A stretch of 64,000 nucleotides of DNA from Epiperipatus broadwayi (GCA_028023455.1 JAQFVV010012395.1:1550001-1614000); one strand, 5' to 3'; positions 36,428 to 49,250 are shown, counted from the stretch's first letter. A program made the numbers and translations. The notes: a model not told the origin generated them from the sequence alone.

Positions 36428-37289
36428 CACCTAGGTCTCGTTTTATGCGGTAGATAGGTTTCTCAGAAAATGTGCACAAAAGAAATTGCACAAAAATAGA
36501 CTTAACTTACCTTGAAAAATGGGGATATGTTCCAGTAATTTTCAGAAATCATATAAAAGCAAAGCACAAGGAAAAATTACTTTAAAATTCGCATTAAAAA
36601 CATAAAGAAATAAAGTATGACTAATAAAAAATTTCAAATATTTGAAAAAAATTAATACAAGACAAACTTTTTTTATTAACTACAGTATTTACTTTTACAT
36701 TTTTCATACATATTTTAATCACTACCGCTATTTGACAATATGCTTTCGTTTGCGAACTGATAAATCAGATTCAGATGTACAACTAGCCCACTTTCAGTCT
36801 TGTGCTGTGTTAATGATTTTCTGTTTCTATATTAAAAAAATGAGATTGCAATCAAAACAAAAAAATTATCATTAGAAAGATTATTTTCAGTTTAAAAAAT
36901 CAATAAAATCTTCGCTATTTATTTTAACAATCTAAAAAATTATTTCTGTTATATCTAACAAAATACATTTAAAATTTTTGAATATTTATTGCGATATTTT
37001 TATATGTAAGTATAATCTATTTTTATTATTTACTCATTAGTATAAGTAGGTTATTTACATAGAAGCTAAGATTCTAAATACAGCTTCATGCCATATTCAC
37101 GTTAGCTGCTAATATAACATTATATTTTTGGAAAAAAAAAAAGTATTTCAAGTCAAAATAAGTTATTAATAATTTAAATTTCTTGATATCTAATAAATAT
37201 AGTGAAATATGAAAGATATTAAGAAGGAATATGAATCGCATAACTTCAAAATCGCATTAAAATAATTAGCATAAAATGAGACCCACGTG
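36428..37289. mobile_element. Tigger/pogo-like non-autonomous DNA transposon, copy B
   Basis: Left end CACCTAGGTCTCGTTTTATG at 36,428, right end CATAAAATGAGACCCACGTG ending at 37,289, flanked by TA on both sides (36,426-36,427 and 37,290-37,291). Subterminal sequence matches copy A (CTTACCTTGAAAAATGGGGA near 36,508, GAATCGCATAACTTCAAAAT near 37,232). At 862 bp it lacks the two small insertions found in copy A and encodes no transposase. Confidence 0.87.
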
Positions 37290-37291
37290 TA

Positions 37292-38512
37292 CATGAAATT
37301 AGTCGAAAAAATAAAATATTAATTTTGAAAAAAAAAAAAAGATTAATAAACAGAAACAAAATCATCAAAACAAAAAACGTCCAAGCAAGAAATATATTTT
37401 AACAAATAAATAATCATTCTTCAAAAAAATTGCATTTTAATATGTACTGTGACAAAGGATAATTTTCAATAATGAACACTTTTTAAAATATTAACTCATA
37501 CTTATAAAAAAAATTAATCAGAAAATAATAAAAATGATGTGACAAGAAATGCTTCCATCTTCATCAATAAATTTTTCATTTGATTAATTTGATGCTAAAA
37601 AACTATTATAATTCAATAAAATGTTCACATACTTATTGAAAAAGAATTACTTAATAATTTTGCAAAAAAAGAAAATAAAATAAATTATGCAATGCAAATG
37701 AATTACTATCATGCCTCATCATTGCAATTGAATGGACTTTTCATTTGACTTTAAACTCTTTCGATTGTTATTTTTTGATCTTTAATAATCCCTTATATCT
37801 AGATATTTTTCTTTAGAACTAATAAATCATGCAAACCTTTTTTAACTACATCTAGCATCAAACATTCAGTGAAGGGCTGATATAATAATTAATTTAAAGA
37901 TTAAAATTTGTATATCTAATTCCCATTATCAATACATTATTCCTGGCCATAACTATTTCTAACTTCTTACAAATCTACCATAATTAAATCCTATTTTGAT
38001 AATTAAAACTCAAACCATTAAATCCCACTACTAAAAAATTTCAAACTAAATACATTCATTTTATAGTTAAAATCCAAAGTGCATGTGCAACAGTTTAATG
38101 CTGTTTAAATATTATTAGTATTTACTAAAAGCAAATTTACATTTTTCAAGATAGTTTGTCTTTAATTAGTCTTTAATTATATTGTTTTTCATTGTCAATC
38201 CCTCTAAATCTTTATAAAAATTGTATTTATTTTAGACATTTTTTAATAATAGGATGTAATGGTTTTGTTTTTAATTATGTTTCTCACCAAAATATAATTT
38301 AATTATAGTAAATTTGTATAAAGTTAAAAGATATTTACAATGCTTTTTCCTCCTAGAGTAATTAAGTCTTGATAAAGAAAACTACCTGTATACACACATA
38401 CATATATAGATTTTTCTTATTTAATAATGTTTTTTAAAAGATGGGTCTTTGTAATATTAAAAAAGAAAATAACTTTTTTTAAGGTGTTGTTATATATATG
38501 TACATGTTTATT
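37292..38512. other. AT-rich gene-free stretch
   Basis: Nothing recognisable on either strand. Confidence 0.5.
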
Positions 38513-38513
38513 T

Positions 38514-40084
38514 CAGCAATAAGAAAAAATGATGGAAATATTACTGAAAAGAAGGATGACATCACGAAACATGTGGGAGAATTGTACAAAAAAAAAGTGT
38601 ACTAATAAAGAATAAGGGAACAAAATAACCATTACATCTTTTGGATTGCCAAACTTTTTAAATAAAGTAGTGAGACATGCAATTAAATCTATGAAGAAGG
38701 AAAACATTCTATGAAATAATATTATTTTTGATATCTTAAAAGAAGCAAGTGAAGAAATAGAAAAATTGTTGGCAAAGCTATTTACCAAATATCTAAATGT
38801 TAAAATTATATCAGATGGTTGTAAGGTTGCAGTAGTAATATTGATATTTAAGAAAGATGATAAAGAAGACATTAGAAATTATAGATTTATCAGTCTTCTA
38901 TCACTTGTGAACAAATTGTTTACCAATATAATTATAATTCATTTACAGCAAATTTTGGATTCTAACTAAACTGGATTTAAAAGTGGTTTTAATATAATAG
39001 ATAACATCCAGTGAGAGAAGTTACAGAAAGGACTAATCAATACAGTTGCCATTATGATCTGAATTTGAAGACTTTGAGAATATGATTCTATAAACATTTT
39101 TACATTGATTAAAATTTGGGCCATCAAGATACTATACCCAGAATATTGTCATATTTTACTGAAAGTGCAACAGCAATGATTAAATTATATAGTGATGCTA
39201 AGAAGAATAAACTTAAGAAAGTATATAACATGGTGAATTCATATTTTCCAACTTTTTGCATCAGTATTACAAAAAGTATTTTATGGATTAAAATGGGAAG
39301 TTAAGGAAATAAAAATGCATAGAATTTATTTGTCATCTGGATTTTGAAGCTGATATCATTGTTTTTGCAAGTGTTGAATGAGTTATCAGATGCAAATAAA
39401 AAAATATGTCTCAAAGTAAATAGTAATGTTAATAGATTTTTTTCAAACCAAAAAAAAAAAAGATTGATAATCCTAAATTAGAACAGCTGACAACAACAAA
39501 TATCTTATTGAGTTTATTAATGCAGATAGAAATATAATTAATCATAGAATTAAATTGGATGGGTAATGGTTTTGATAAAAATAATTTAATATTAAAGGAA
39601 AATATGCCTTTGTCTTTGAAATGGAAGATTTTTAAAAAATGTGTTCTACAGTTTTTACTTATGGATTTAAAATTTCTATGCTTAGCAGAAGACAATACAA
39701 AGATTTCAGACCACTGAATGTAGGTAGAATGGAGATATATATATATTAGAATAACAAGAAGGGATCAAAAGCAAAATTTTGGGATGAGAGAACAGATAGG
39801 TATTTGATACTTTGAAAGACTTAAGAGATTGAAATGAAACTGAGCACAAAATATTTTTAAAAGCAATTATAATAAACATACAGTTGAAGTTCTTCAACTT
39901 AATCCCAAGAGATTGTAAAAGACCTAGTGCAAAGAGTTCACATATGAGATGTTGAATAAATAAAGATTGTTGGTATGATGTGAAAAAGAGAATCTGTGTG
40001 TTGGAGAAGCTGGATTAAACTAGGAGATAAGCAACTTTCATCTAGCAATGGATTGATAGTAATTGAAAATGTTGATGATAATAA
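38514..40084 (+). pseudogene. 5'-truncated, decayed RTE copy 4
   Basis: Starts inside the reverse transcriptase-proximal region (AISAIRKNDGNITEKKDDIT) and ends at TTGATAGTAATTGAAAATG near 40,050-40,084, matching the family 3' end. Recognisable pieces: VAVVILIFKKDDKEDIRNYR (~38,826), a remnant of TGFKSGFN with IDNIQ (~38,970), LHLDFAD decayed to CHLDFEAD (~39,335), GLKVNVK-like SLKVNSNV (~39,410), NHRIKL (~39,540) and NPKRL-type tail pieces (PRDCKRP, ~39,908). Stops and indels are dense, more than in copies 2 and 3, so this is an old insertion. 5' truncation is usual for target-primed reverse transcription. Confidence 0.82.
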
Positions 40085-41372
40085 TATATATTTTTTGATT
40101 CGTATATTATATTTTAGATGAAATATATTTTAACAAAAATTAAGTTGATAGTATTTTTTTAATGTTCAGTAAAAAAACATTTTTTTTTCTCCACAAAAGA
40201 TGTGTTTGAATTTTATATATAACTGAGTTATGTTTAAAAAGAAAATTTTTAGAGTATATGTATTTTTAACATAAATCAAAACTTTAATTAGGAGTTTTAA
40301 TGAAAAATAAATTATATATAGTTTTTAATAAAATATAGTGGAACTGTATCTAATTACATGTCTACAATTATATGCTATCCAAAGAAAAATGTAAACAAAT
40401 AAACAAAAAAACTATTAAAATTTGCATATATTATGATATTCAAGCAACCATATTTCCTTCTCTGAGTGCCATATGCCAACATGTTTAAAAAAGTGGAATT
40501 TGTAAATAAATTTTATAATATGGCCAGTAGCCATTTTTCTGTATTGGAATGCCATACATGGTTACATATATTAATAAAATTTCTTGTGTTTATGTTGAAA
40601 GCACATAGATTTTATTCTTCTTTTATTATATTTTCTGAATTTTATGTGCAATATTTTTGCATAATAAATTATTTTCTGAGAATAATGCTAAAAATTTTAC
40701 AGAATGCACTAAAAGTTGACAATGATTTATTAGAGAGATCTTAATTTTTTGATAACAAGACCATTATTGTTTTTATAAGGGAAAAAAGTTATTGAAAAAA
40801 ATGAATATCACACAGAGCACATTCAATAGTGATGAAAACCAGACATTTCTCTATTTTTAAAAATATATTCTTACTACTTTAGTGAATGCATGAATGAATT
40901 CACAGTCAATAAAATATAAGCAAATAGGTCTTCTCAATTTATTATTAATAACTTTACTATTATTTTTTAAAATTTTGTTCATAATATAATCTTAATTTAT
41001 ATATGCATACTATACATTAAAAAAGTGTCTATTATATATGTGTTTGTGTTGAAAAGTGCTATACACTTGCTATTCAATAAACAATAGTTTTGCAAGAGGA
41101 CTTTGGAACAAAATAAAGCATAGTTCATAGCTCTACTATACAACAAAATTTATTTTTAATTATTGATTTTTAAAATAGTTATTGGAAAAAGAATTGATAA
41201 GAAACAATTAGTAACTATTGTTTAAATCTTTTTTTTAATTCTATTTAAAATTTGTTAAATCATTTGAACAAGAAGTTTAATAACTGGCAAAATAAAACAA
41301 ATATTAAAAACTTTTTTTTCTTAATTTTTTTAAATAATCGTTTGAATGTTATTTAGTTCTAACATAGTTCTT
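40085..41372. other. AT-rich gene-free stretch
   Basis: No gene or element end recognised; possibly partly diverged retroelement 3' flank. Confidence 0.45.
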
Positions 41373-41728
41373 ATGAAGTGGTAGCTTCACTACAACAATG
41401 TGCCAGTGCTCAAAGCCTTGAGTGTGAAACAATTTTTAATCAAAAATAGTTTGAGTCAGATTATCCATCTACTATATTCACTCGATCTTGCTCTGTACAA
41501 ACCCTGCCCCCACCACCACCACCCTGAATGGCTTGTAAAAATGGCAGAGGCTTTAAAAGGCATTGCTTTGCAAAAGTTTCAGGACTGTTTTGAAAAGTGG
41601 AAAACACATTTAGACCAGTGTATTGTATCAAATGGACAATACTTTGAAAAAAATTCAATTTATAACATTTAAAAATAAATATACAATTCTTTATTATAAA
41701 ATTCCAGATTTTTTTGGGTACCCCTTCA
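41373..41728 (+). pseudogene. Mariner transposase C-terminal remnant with 3' TIR
   Basis: Reads KW*LHYNNVPVLKALSVKQFL, which corresponds to the mariner D34D block KWLLHHDNAPAHNALSVKQFL. The first catalytic Asp is Asn here, and a Leu codon has become TAG. After YSLDLAL the expected CDFFLFPKL stretch, including the second catalytic Asp, is missing. It resumes as ALKGIALQKFQDCFEKWKTH and CIVSNGQYFE, the typical C-terminus. Non-coding sequence follows to TTTTTTTGGGTACCCCTTCA at 41,709-41,728, a mariner-style inverted repeat followed by TA (41,729-41,730). No 5' half or 5' TIR is present, so this is a 3' fragment of a dead copy. Confidence 0.88.
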
Positions 41729-41730
41729 TA

Positions 41731-44240
41731 CGATTCATTTTTATTTATTTAAAGTAATTATATAATTGTTTAAATTCAAACTTTTTCTTTAAAAAAAAAA
41801 AAGAAACTATCATAAGCATTATTATTAAAATGGAACCATAAAAATATGACATTTATTTTTACAAATTATTCAGTAATAATAATACAGTTAGAATGTTTAT
41901 GATCCAGCAATTTCAGTCAAGTGGGCAAAATTATTAAGTGCCCTTTACTATTTTAATCCCAACTTTTATTTTATTCATTTAGCAAAAGTTGTGATTTAAA
42001 TAAATCACATCAATATTTATGTTTCAAATTAAAAAAAAAAAACCATTTAAGTAAACATCTATAAATTAATAAGCCAAATTGATAGAAATGTTATATTTTT
42101 ATTCTTTTCACACACAAGAAAAAAACAACTCTTATTTCTACAATATGAAACAAAATTAGAACTTTTCTAAATATAAAGATCTAGCTCAAAGATTTAAAAA
42201 ATCTTATCTTTAAATCAGGGTACTTGAATTAGTTATTTTAAAAATAGATTTCAATGAATTAAAAAAAAAACAATAGGAGTTTTACTTATTTTACATGTGA
42301 TATATTATAAAATTATACATATATTACATTAAATATTTTTTCACATTTCCAACAGCAATTTAAGTTTTAAAAGCATAGGAAATTTATAATGGTAGGGGTA
42401 TAAATCTTAATCAGAAAAATTGCTAATCTGGAAAAGCTTACAATCCAAAAGTCTAGGATTAATGGTCTATTTTATGCAGCAAGAACAATTAGACAAATAT
42501 ACAACCATACATATATATAAATGCAATTGCACAATTTATATCAATGAATCAGGAGAAATATACTCATAAGTTAGGTCTCTTATATAAAAGGACTTTTAGT
42601 ATTGAAAAATTAGGTCAAATTAAACTTGATATCATTAACTAAAAGGCTTAATTAATAATATTTCATCAGAAATTTTGCAAAAAGTAAAAAAGAATCCATA
42701 AAAGTACTGATAAATTATGCCACTTAGACTCAAAAATTCCATAGTGGCCTATATATTAGAGAGAATGAATTTTTTATTTCTTCCATGAAGAGAGGAATCT
42801 TAATATAGTGTACAAACTATATATGGTACAGCATCTCATTTCGCATGCAGGTAATAATATGGTAAAACCCATTTACCATAAATTAGAGACATATTAAAAG
42901 AGACTTGTTCTTATGTATAAACTGATTATGGAAAAGTCAATAAAGAGACACTTTCTGAAGAAGAATAAATAAATGAAAAAGACTTGAAATGACAAAGTTC
43001 ACCCTTTTTTTTATATTGATTTTAAGGGCCCATGCCAAATTATGAAATATTCTTAGAAAACTGGACAAACCAAATTATTTCATTGTATTTATGAAAGTTA
43101 TCTATATGGCACTAGAAAGTGTAAATAAAACAAACTATGGATAAATAAACGGCTTAGTTTCAAATTGGAAAATAATAAGATATCCAGATTGGAAGAAGAT
43201 AAATTTAGAATTTATAGAAAAACATTACTAACTTTAGATATATTAGTACCCATACTTAGGTTTGAAAGTGGAGGAGACTTTGGGATAATTATTAGAAAAA
43301 TTAAAGATCATGATGAAAAGATATAATTATGACTAAGATGGTAGGGAGCTTTCATCAACAATAAAAGATTTGACAGTTAAGAATTATTAGCAAATCAAAA
43401 ATGATTATTGATCCTTTGGAAATGTACTAGTGAAGAGCACATTATGGACAGCAAGGAAAATTAACAACTGAATATTTTATCAGTTTAGATCTGCATTTGC
43501 ACAAAATGACTGAGTTGAAATTGACTTGTATTGTGAGGTGATCATTTTTATTATTAGAAAAATGAATAATGTCTTCAAAGTTAAAACTAAAGTGAATGAT
43601 AGATTTTTCTGCATCTAGTATTAACCCCAAAATTAATAGGAATTCCTAATAATAATACTATAAAGAAAAAATGAATGCAAAAGTCATCTATTCACTTCTT
43701 AGTAAATATTTTAATATTTTAAGGCCATTGTTCCATCATTTATTTTCAATATATCTAAATTTATTATAAAAATGTGCATTATAAAGAAATGATCGCATAT
43801 CTAAGGTAATAAAATTTACTTTTTCAAATAGTTAGACCTCCAAAAAGTCAGTACAACTTTAGAGTCATATCTATCGTTCTTATTATTTAGTTTGATTATA
43901 TACTAACTACATATGTCAACTTATGTTTAGACAGTGAATTTAACACATATATAAAAGATATATTTTAAATTTTCATCCATGTATGATTTGGATCAAACTG
44001 AAACATCGGTATATTTATAATCAACATCATTCATGATGAACCTACAAATATATTTATATCTGTAACCCATGAAAATCTTTGTACCAATATATATATATCT
44101 GTAAGTTTCTTGCTTCCCAAAGATTTTTAAATCACTGAATACTGGGATGAAATCAAAAAATTTTATTAGAGTTTTTAAACATAAATTAACCCAAAATTTA
44201 TAAATCAATAACTTTGTTTGAAAAATTATGAAATGAACTT
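41731..44240. other. Unassigned AT-rich stretch
   Basis: No gene can be supported. Around 42,840-43,100 a broken frame reads pieces such as DFKGPMPNYEIF on the plus strand, which faintly recalls retroviral-type integrase, but no catalytic triad or zinc-binding motif is visible and I do not call it. Confidence 0.4.
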
Positions 44241-44252
44241 AATATTGATCCA

Positions 44253-46130
44253 GTGAGATTACAATTTGATTTACAAATTTCATATGAAGACTTCATGAGA
44301 GTTTCTAAAGCAGTAAGAAAAACATTCTACATTACATGGAAAAATAAAAGTAATGCCAAAAGAAGAACCTTGCTAACCTACATGGGCATATCAAAAATCA
44401 TGATGTATCAAGCACTGCACCAACTTATTTACACGAGCATATCAAAAGTCATAATGTATCAAACAGTGCACCAACTTCATCAGTTAAAAATCTCATATCT
44501 AAACATCTAACAGATACTGAAATTTCTGATCTTGAAAGAAGATTAAGCTTTGTCATAACACTGTCTAATATGCCTTTATTAGATATAATGGCAGCCACCG
44601 AAGAAGTCACTCAAAAAATGCCTTTAGAAGAAGCAGCAGAATTATGCTGGAGAATAAAAAGAACACTTGGCAAGCAATAGAAATTGCAATCAAACATCCT
44701 ATGGTGAGAGGAAAGTAATTAAATCTCTCAAAGTAGATAAATCTATAAATTATTCTCCCTGCTGACAAAGGCAGTGTAACAGTTGTAATGGATACAACTG
44801 TTTATGACAACAAAATACAAGAACTGAGAGCAGGCCAATATAGAAAAGTGGCAAAAAAATTCAATATCAAGTTTTACCCAGAAAGCATTGCAGAACACTG
44901 ATTCAGAAAAAAGTAAAATATTGTCATATTTCAGTGAAATTCCTCATCTTTATGGTCTACCTAAAATCCATAAAGTTCATGTTCCATTAAGGTCTATTGT
45001 TAGTTCTAGAAATTCATCTTGCCAAAATTTATCAAGGTTTCTTCTCAAAGTTCTAAGTCATTTGGCATCCAAGACCCAGTCCTTGTCAGGGATTCTAGAC
45101 ACTTTGTAGAATTAATCAAAAAACATGAAAATTGAAAGAACTGACTTACTAGTAAGCTTTGATGTGGAAAGTTTATTCACGAATGTACCATGTGAAGAAG
45201 CATTGTCTATTGTAAGGAAAAGATTAAATGGCGATAATAGTTTTCAAACCAAAACAGCTCTTCCTATTGATAGTATAATGGAACTATTAACATTCTACAT
45301 AAAAATAATCTATTTTCAATATAATACAGAATTCTTCCAACATAATCAAGGAAATGGCTATAGGCTCACCATTGTCACTTCTGATTAGCAATATTTACAT
45401 GGAAGAACTTGAAACCACAGATATATCCACCTAAAGTTTGGCTTTGCTATGCAGATGATACCTTTGTTGTATGTGGTGAAGCACTGCTACAAACTTTCTG
45501 GAAACACATCAACATATTCTTTTCAATTAAATTCACAATAGAATCAGAACAAGAACAAAAATTGATATTCTTAGGTGTTCTCCCTCACGCCAAAATCAAA
45601 ACTTCAGTTTACTGAAAACCCACACAAACAGGAAAATATCTAGACTATACATTCAATCACACCAGAAACACAAAACATGGAATTATACTGTCACTATGTA
45701 ACAGAGCAAAAGAAGTTTGTTCAGAAACCAGTGATTTGGAAAAAGAAAAGATTATATAAAACAAACTCTTGTGAAAGATGGTTATCCGTCAGCTGTTATT
45801 AAGAAAACCTTAAATGGACAACAAAAAGAACCATCAAAAGAAAAAACAATTATTGGTACTGTAGTGTACCTATACATTCCAAAAAAAAATAGACAAATTA
45901 AGTAAAATCTTCAGTCAGTATAACATCAGAACAGCATTCCAGATTATGTATGTGCCATTGAACATGTTCAATTGGGAAAATACAAAAATATTGGATAAAG
46001 AAAAAAAATATACAAAGGAGAAGATTTAAAAGAAGTTGCTCGCATAACAATGGCAAACAATCCCATAAGCCAAACTAGTGTGACTATACATAAATGTATG
46101 GAAACCACTAATCAACTTTGCTCTTAGGAA
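44253..46130 (+). pseudogene. Penelope-like element ORF, broken
   Basis: Remnant of a Penelope-like reverse transcriptase. Motifs in order: ISDLERRLSFVITLSNMPLL and DIMAATEEV (~44,523-44,610), ILPADKGSVTVVMDTTVYD (~44,755-44,810), LYGLPKIHK and RSIVSSRNSSCQ (~44,948-45,030), LVSFDVESLFTNVPCEEAL (45,149-45,205; catalytic Asp of motif A), MAIGSPLS and NIYMEEL (~45,355-45,411), VWLCYADDTFVV (45,433-45,468; YADD intact), KLIFLGV (~45,558) and KPTQTGKYLDYTFNHT (~45,618). These are specific to this class rather than to LTR or LINE enzymes. At least five stops or frameshifts break it. The 3' part (YNIRTAF, ~45,922) leads towards where a GIY-YIG endonuclease would lie, but none is recognisable. A 51-bp internal tandem duplication (GCATATCAAAA at 44,386 and 44,437) interrupts the N-terminal part. 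Confidence 0.88.
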
Positions 46131-46195
46131 AAAGTGGAGAAATCAGGAGGAACATCATACATAAGTATATGAAATTTCTATTGACTGTTGCCTTT

Positions 46196-46271
46196 GCCAG
46201 GATGGCTCAGTTGGTTAGAGCATTACCTTAAAATTCAAGAATCTAAGGGTCCAGGTTCAATTCCCATAATA
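46196..46271 (+). mobile_element. tRNA-like segment with canonical A and B boxes
   Basis: GCCAGGATGGCTCAGTTGGT opens a tRNA-like fold. TGGCTCAGTTGG (46,203-46,214) fits the pol III A box and GGTTCAATTCC (46,254-46,264) fits the B box, with normal tRNA spacing. Acceptor and T stems do not close, so it is not a functional tRNA. It differs from the S1-S6 SINE-like heads. It could be a SINE inserted in, or sharing its tail with, the Penelope-like element, or a tRNA-like module belonging to that element. Confidence 0.6.
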
Positions 46272-46284
46272 GTACTGTCACTGA

Positions 46285-46345
46285 TCAGGCCAGCAACACC
46301 TGAAGAAGAAGGAAGAATAATACCTCCTGAAACTTTGTGCATATA
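46285..46345 (+). ncRNA. Hammerhead-ribozyme-like core (probably degenerate)
   Basis: CTGAAGA (46,300-46,306) and GAAAC (46,329-46,333) match the two conserved core strands of a hammerhead ribozyme, and AGAAGG with CCTCCT between them can form stem II with one mismatch. A minimal stem III would be AC-TTT-GT, but the following cleavage-site base is G, and no stem I partner is visible. Penelope-like elements are known to carry hammerhead motifs in their terminal regions, and the site is directly downstream of such an ORF. It is likely a decayed or inactive version. Confidence 0.35.
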
Positions 46346-46399
46346 CTAACCTATTTAACAATTGAATGCATTTGGAATATTTAAATAAAGTTAAATTTT

Positions 46400-48305
46400 T
46401 CTAAAGATATTCAATACTCATTTTAGATGATGGAAATAGTCCAATATAAAAATACAAATTAAACAAGTATTATTGTTTTATTTAAATACAGATGTTTTTT
46501 TTTATATCCCTGGAGTTTAGATGTAATTATAGGGGATATGAATTCAGACTTTCATACTTTGATCAGCTATCCAATCTATTTCTTACAACCAATACACATG
46601 ATTGTGCACATGTTAAAAAGATATATGATCTCTAATATACATTTCATGTTGAACCAACATTTATCAGTTGATCCAGATCATCATCTCCCACACATTGCCA
46701 GTACTATTTCTGCTATCACAAATAGAACATTTACAAAATGATTTATTACAAAAAATTCACCTTGTTAACTTAAGATTAAAAATAATGTTTGTATTTTATT
46801 AAGAATTACATTTCCCTGAAATATTATTAAATACAATAATAAAACTGCCATACAAATTATAAATTAGTCTCAATATTTAGCAGGCAATGAGAAGTGGGGA
46901 TAGGGTGTTGGTAGCCTCAAGGCAATGGTAGCCTCAAGGCAAAGATATGCTTATTTTGCTAAAGGGCAGGAGATTTTCTTGATTAATCATCAGGAAATAT
47001 ATTTTTTCAGATTTCAAATATTTTACTATTATTAAAAATGTAACTGATAAAAGAATGAACTAACCTGCTTGTTCTTCTGTCTGGAAGAAAAGAGGTAAAA
47101 TGTCTTCTTTTATTATTTTAAAAGTAGAAGTGTTTTATATATCTGTGTGTGTCTATTTATATATATTTTTTAAAATTAGACATTATACTCACTAATTCAG
47201 TAATGCAACTCTCAATAAATAATAATAAAATTGTTTGTAAAATGAAAACTATAAAAATTGATATCTATTGGCCAATAGTAAGACATTATATATCACAACT
47301 ATGTATTTACTTTGTTTCAGACAGTGTGGAATACTCTGGCACTTATTCTATTTTATGAAGCATCTATCTTATGTAATGAGATGATCTTATTATTTATAAA
47401 GTAAAACTATAAACAAATAAATTGCAGTCAATGTTTATCAGTATACTTGCAAGTATATATTCTTATTGTCCATTTAGTTTCATAAATTAGTAAATTATTA
47501 AGCTAACTTAAAGTAATTAATTTACAATATAGTCTCTGCAAATTTTGTTTTGTTTGATTACATTATTTACAATATATAATGTTTACATAAATAAAGGCAT
47601 ACCCTTATTACACACACCATAGATGTATTAACACATAACAAATATATTTCAAGACACAATTTTGACCACACATTGACATGTTATCTAATACAATGATTTA
47701 AAATTCTGTAAATGGATATAGGAATTCAATTTTATAGACATATATTTAATAACTTTCATATTACTAATTCCAGATTCTGGAGTGATATTTCTGTCCAAAA
47801 TCATTCATTATTATTAATAGCTTTCATTATTTTCTAGAGTGCCATAGTACAATGTACTAGATAGAGTATGATGAAATAATAGGGATGCTGTTTCTACCCT
47901 GGGATTTCACTTAAAATCAAATATCAAAATTCTTGTGATCAACAAGATATCAGAAATAAAACTTATGTTGAAAAGAAAGAAACATTAACAAAGTTGTAGA
48001 ATAAAATTATTATATTGATTAGCATAGAAGTTATAAATTTTTAAAACATATGACAAAATATATTAAAATAAATACGAAAATTTAATTAATCTTATGTATT
48101 ATATGAGAATACTATATAATTATTATTTTACAATAATAAGCAAAGGTTTGCTTTTTTAGAGGTAAAAGTATCTAAGATGTTATTAAAACAATTGCAGAGA
48201 GATATATTGAAAAAAGTAAAATGGAATTTGTGTTTGTATTGTGGATATGGAAAAAAGAATAATCTGGAACAAACTTAATGACCATTTTAAAAAAGAAAAG
48301 AATAT
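46400..48305. other. AT-rich gene-free stretch
   Basis: An AATAAA lies at 46,384, possibly the end of the Penelope-like copy. Beyond it there is no gene or element I can name. Confidence 0.45.
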
Positions 48306-48308
48306 TTT

Positions 48309-49250
48309 GGAAAGAGAGACGATTGAGTTGGAATATGTATACTAGACAAAAAATAAGAATCAGATTGATGAATAATGAGTTTGAAGAAGTGAATATAGAA
48401 AGAGAAGTTAGATAGAGATGCTGCATGTTATCTATGCTTTTTAATGTTTATTTAAAAGACATGTTAAATAAATATTTAGGTTGTGGAGGAACTAATATTG
48501 GAGATAGAATATAAAAGTGTATAAGATTTGCAAATGATATTGCTCTTATAGCTGAGGATGAAAAGAATATGAATTAAATAAATTAGACGGATGTATGGAA
48601 TGAAGATTAATGTTGAGAATACAAAGTATTTATGGATGGATAGAAAGGAATGCAAAAAGAATATAAGATAATATATATGCTAATATAGTTCAACAGGTGA
48701 ATTATTTAGATTATTTGGGTAATTGTTTGAGTGAAGATACAAAAAGTGATGATGAAATTAAAAGAAGAATAGCATTGGTAAAAGGAGACATTTATTAAGA
48801 GAAAGCAAATGTTTTGTGGAACTTTGAAGAGAGAATTAAGGAAAAGATTAAGTGCTTTGTGTATAATGTATTGTATAATTGTGAAATGTGGCCAGTGAGT
48901 AAATGAATTAGTTGTAGATTGAAGACCTTGAGATGTGGTCATGAAGAATTAAGAAAATTAATTTAATGAATAAAATAATAAATGAGGGAGTTTTGTAAAT
49001 GAAAAAAGAAAACTGATTGAGGCAATTAAAGATAGAATACTAAGAAAGAATAGATTAGTGAAAGCTGTTTTGGAGGGAGTGCCAATAAAAATAAGAATGA
49101 ATGGAGAAGATAGATGATATAAGAGATAGAAATTGATATGTGGAAATGAAAATATGTGCAATGAACAGAACAATGGAGTAATTGATGAATTAGTTGTGTG
49201 AATGCTCTCTGGACTAGTCCGTAGAACAGAGCACTATTGATTGAAAATAT
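48309..49250 (+). pseudogene. Second non-LTR retrotransposon family, broken reverse transcriptase
   Basis: Plus-strand pieces: WNMYTRQKIRIRLMNNEFEE then VNIEREVR*RC (motif B region, normally VRQGC; ~48,330-48,425), MLFNVYLKDML (~48,440), IRFANDIALIAEDEKN (~48,522-48,570), MKINVENTKYLWMDRKE (~48,602), QQVNYLDYLGNCLSEDTKSD and EIKRRIALVKGD (~48,692-48,790), then a tail NEKRKLIEAIKDR-like segment (~49,000). The catalytic FADD is FAND, with the first Asp lost. The order and the SEDxKSDxEIKRRIALxK block are typical of another endonuclease-reverse transcriptase LINE family, clearly different from the RTE copies in this window. Only the C-terminal half is present and it carries several stops. Confidence 0.75.

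Noticed and set aside
42840-43440. Broken frame with DFKGPMPNYEIF, considered as a Pao or gypsy-type integrase
   Set aside because: No D-D-E spacing, no HHCC motif and no neighbouring protease or reverse transcriptase; too weak to annotate.
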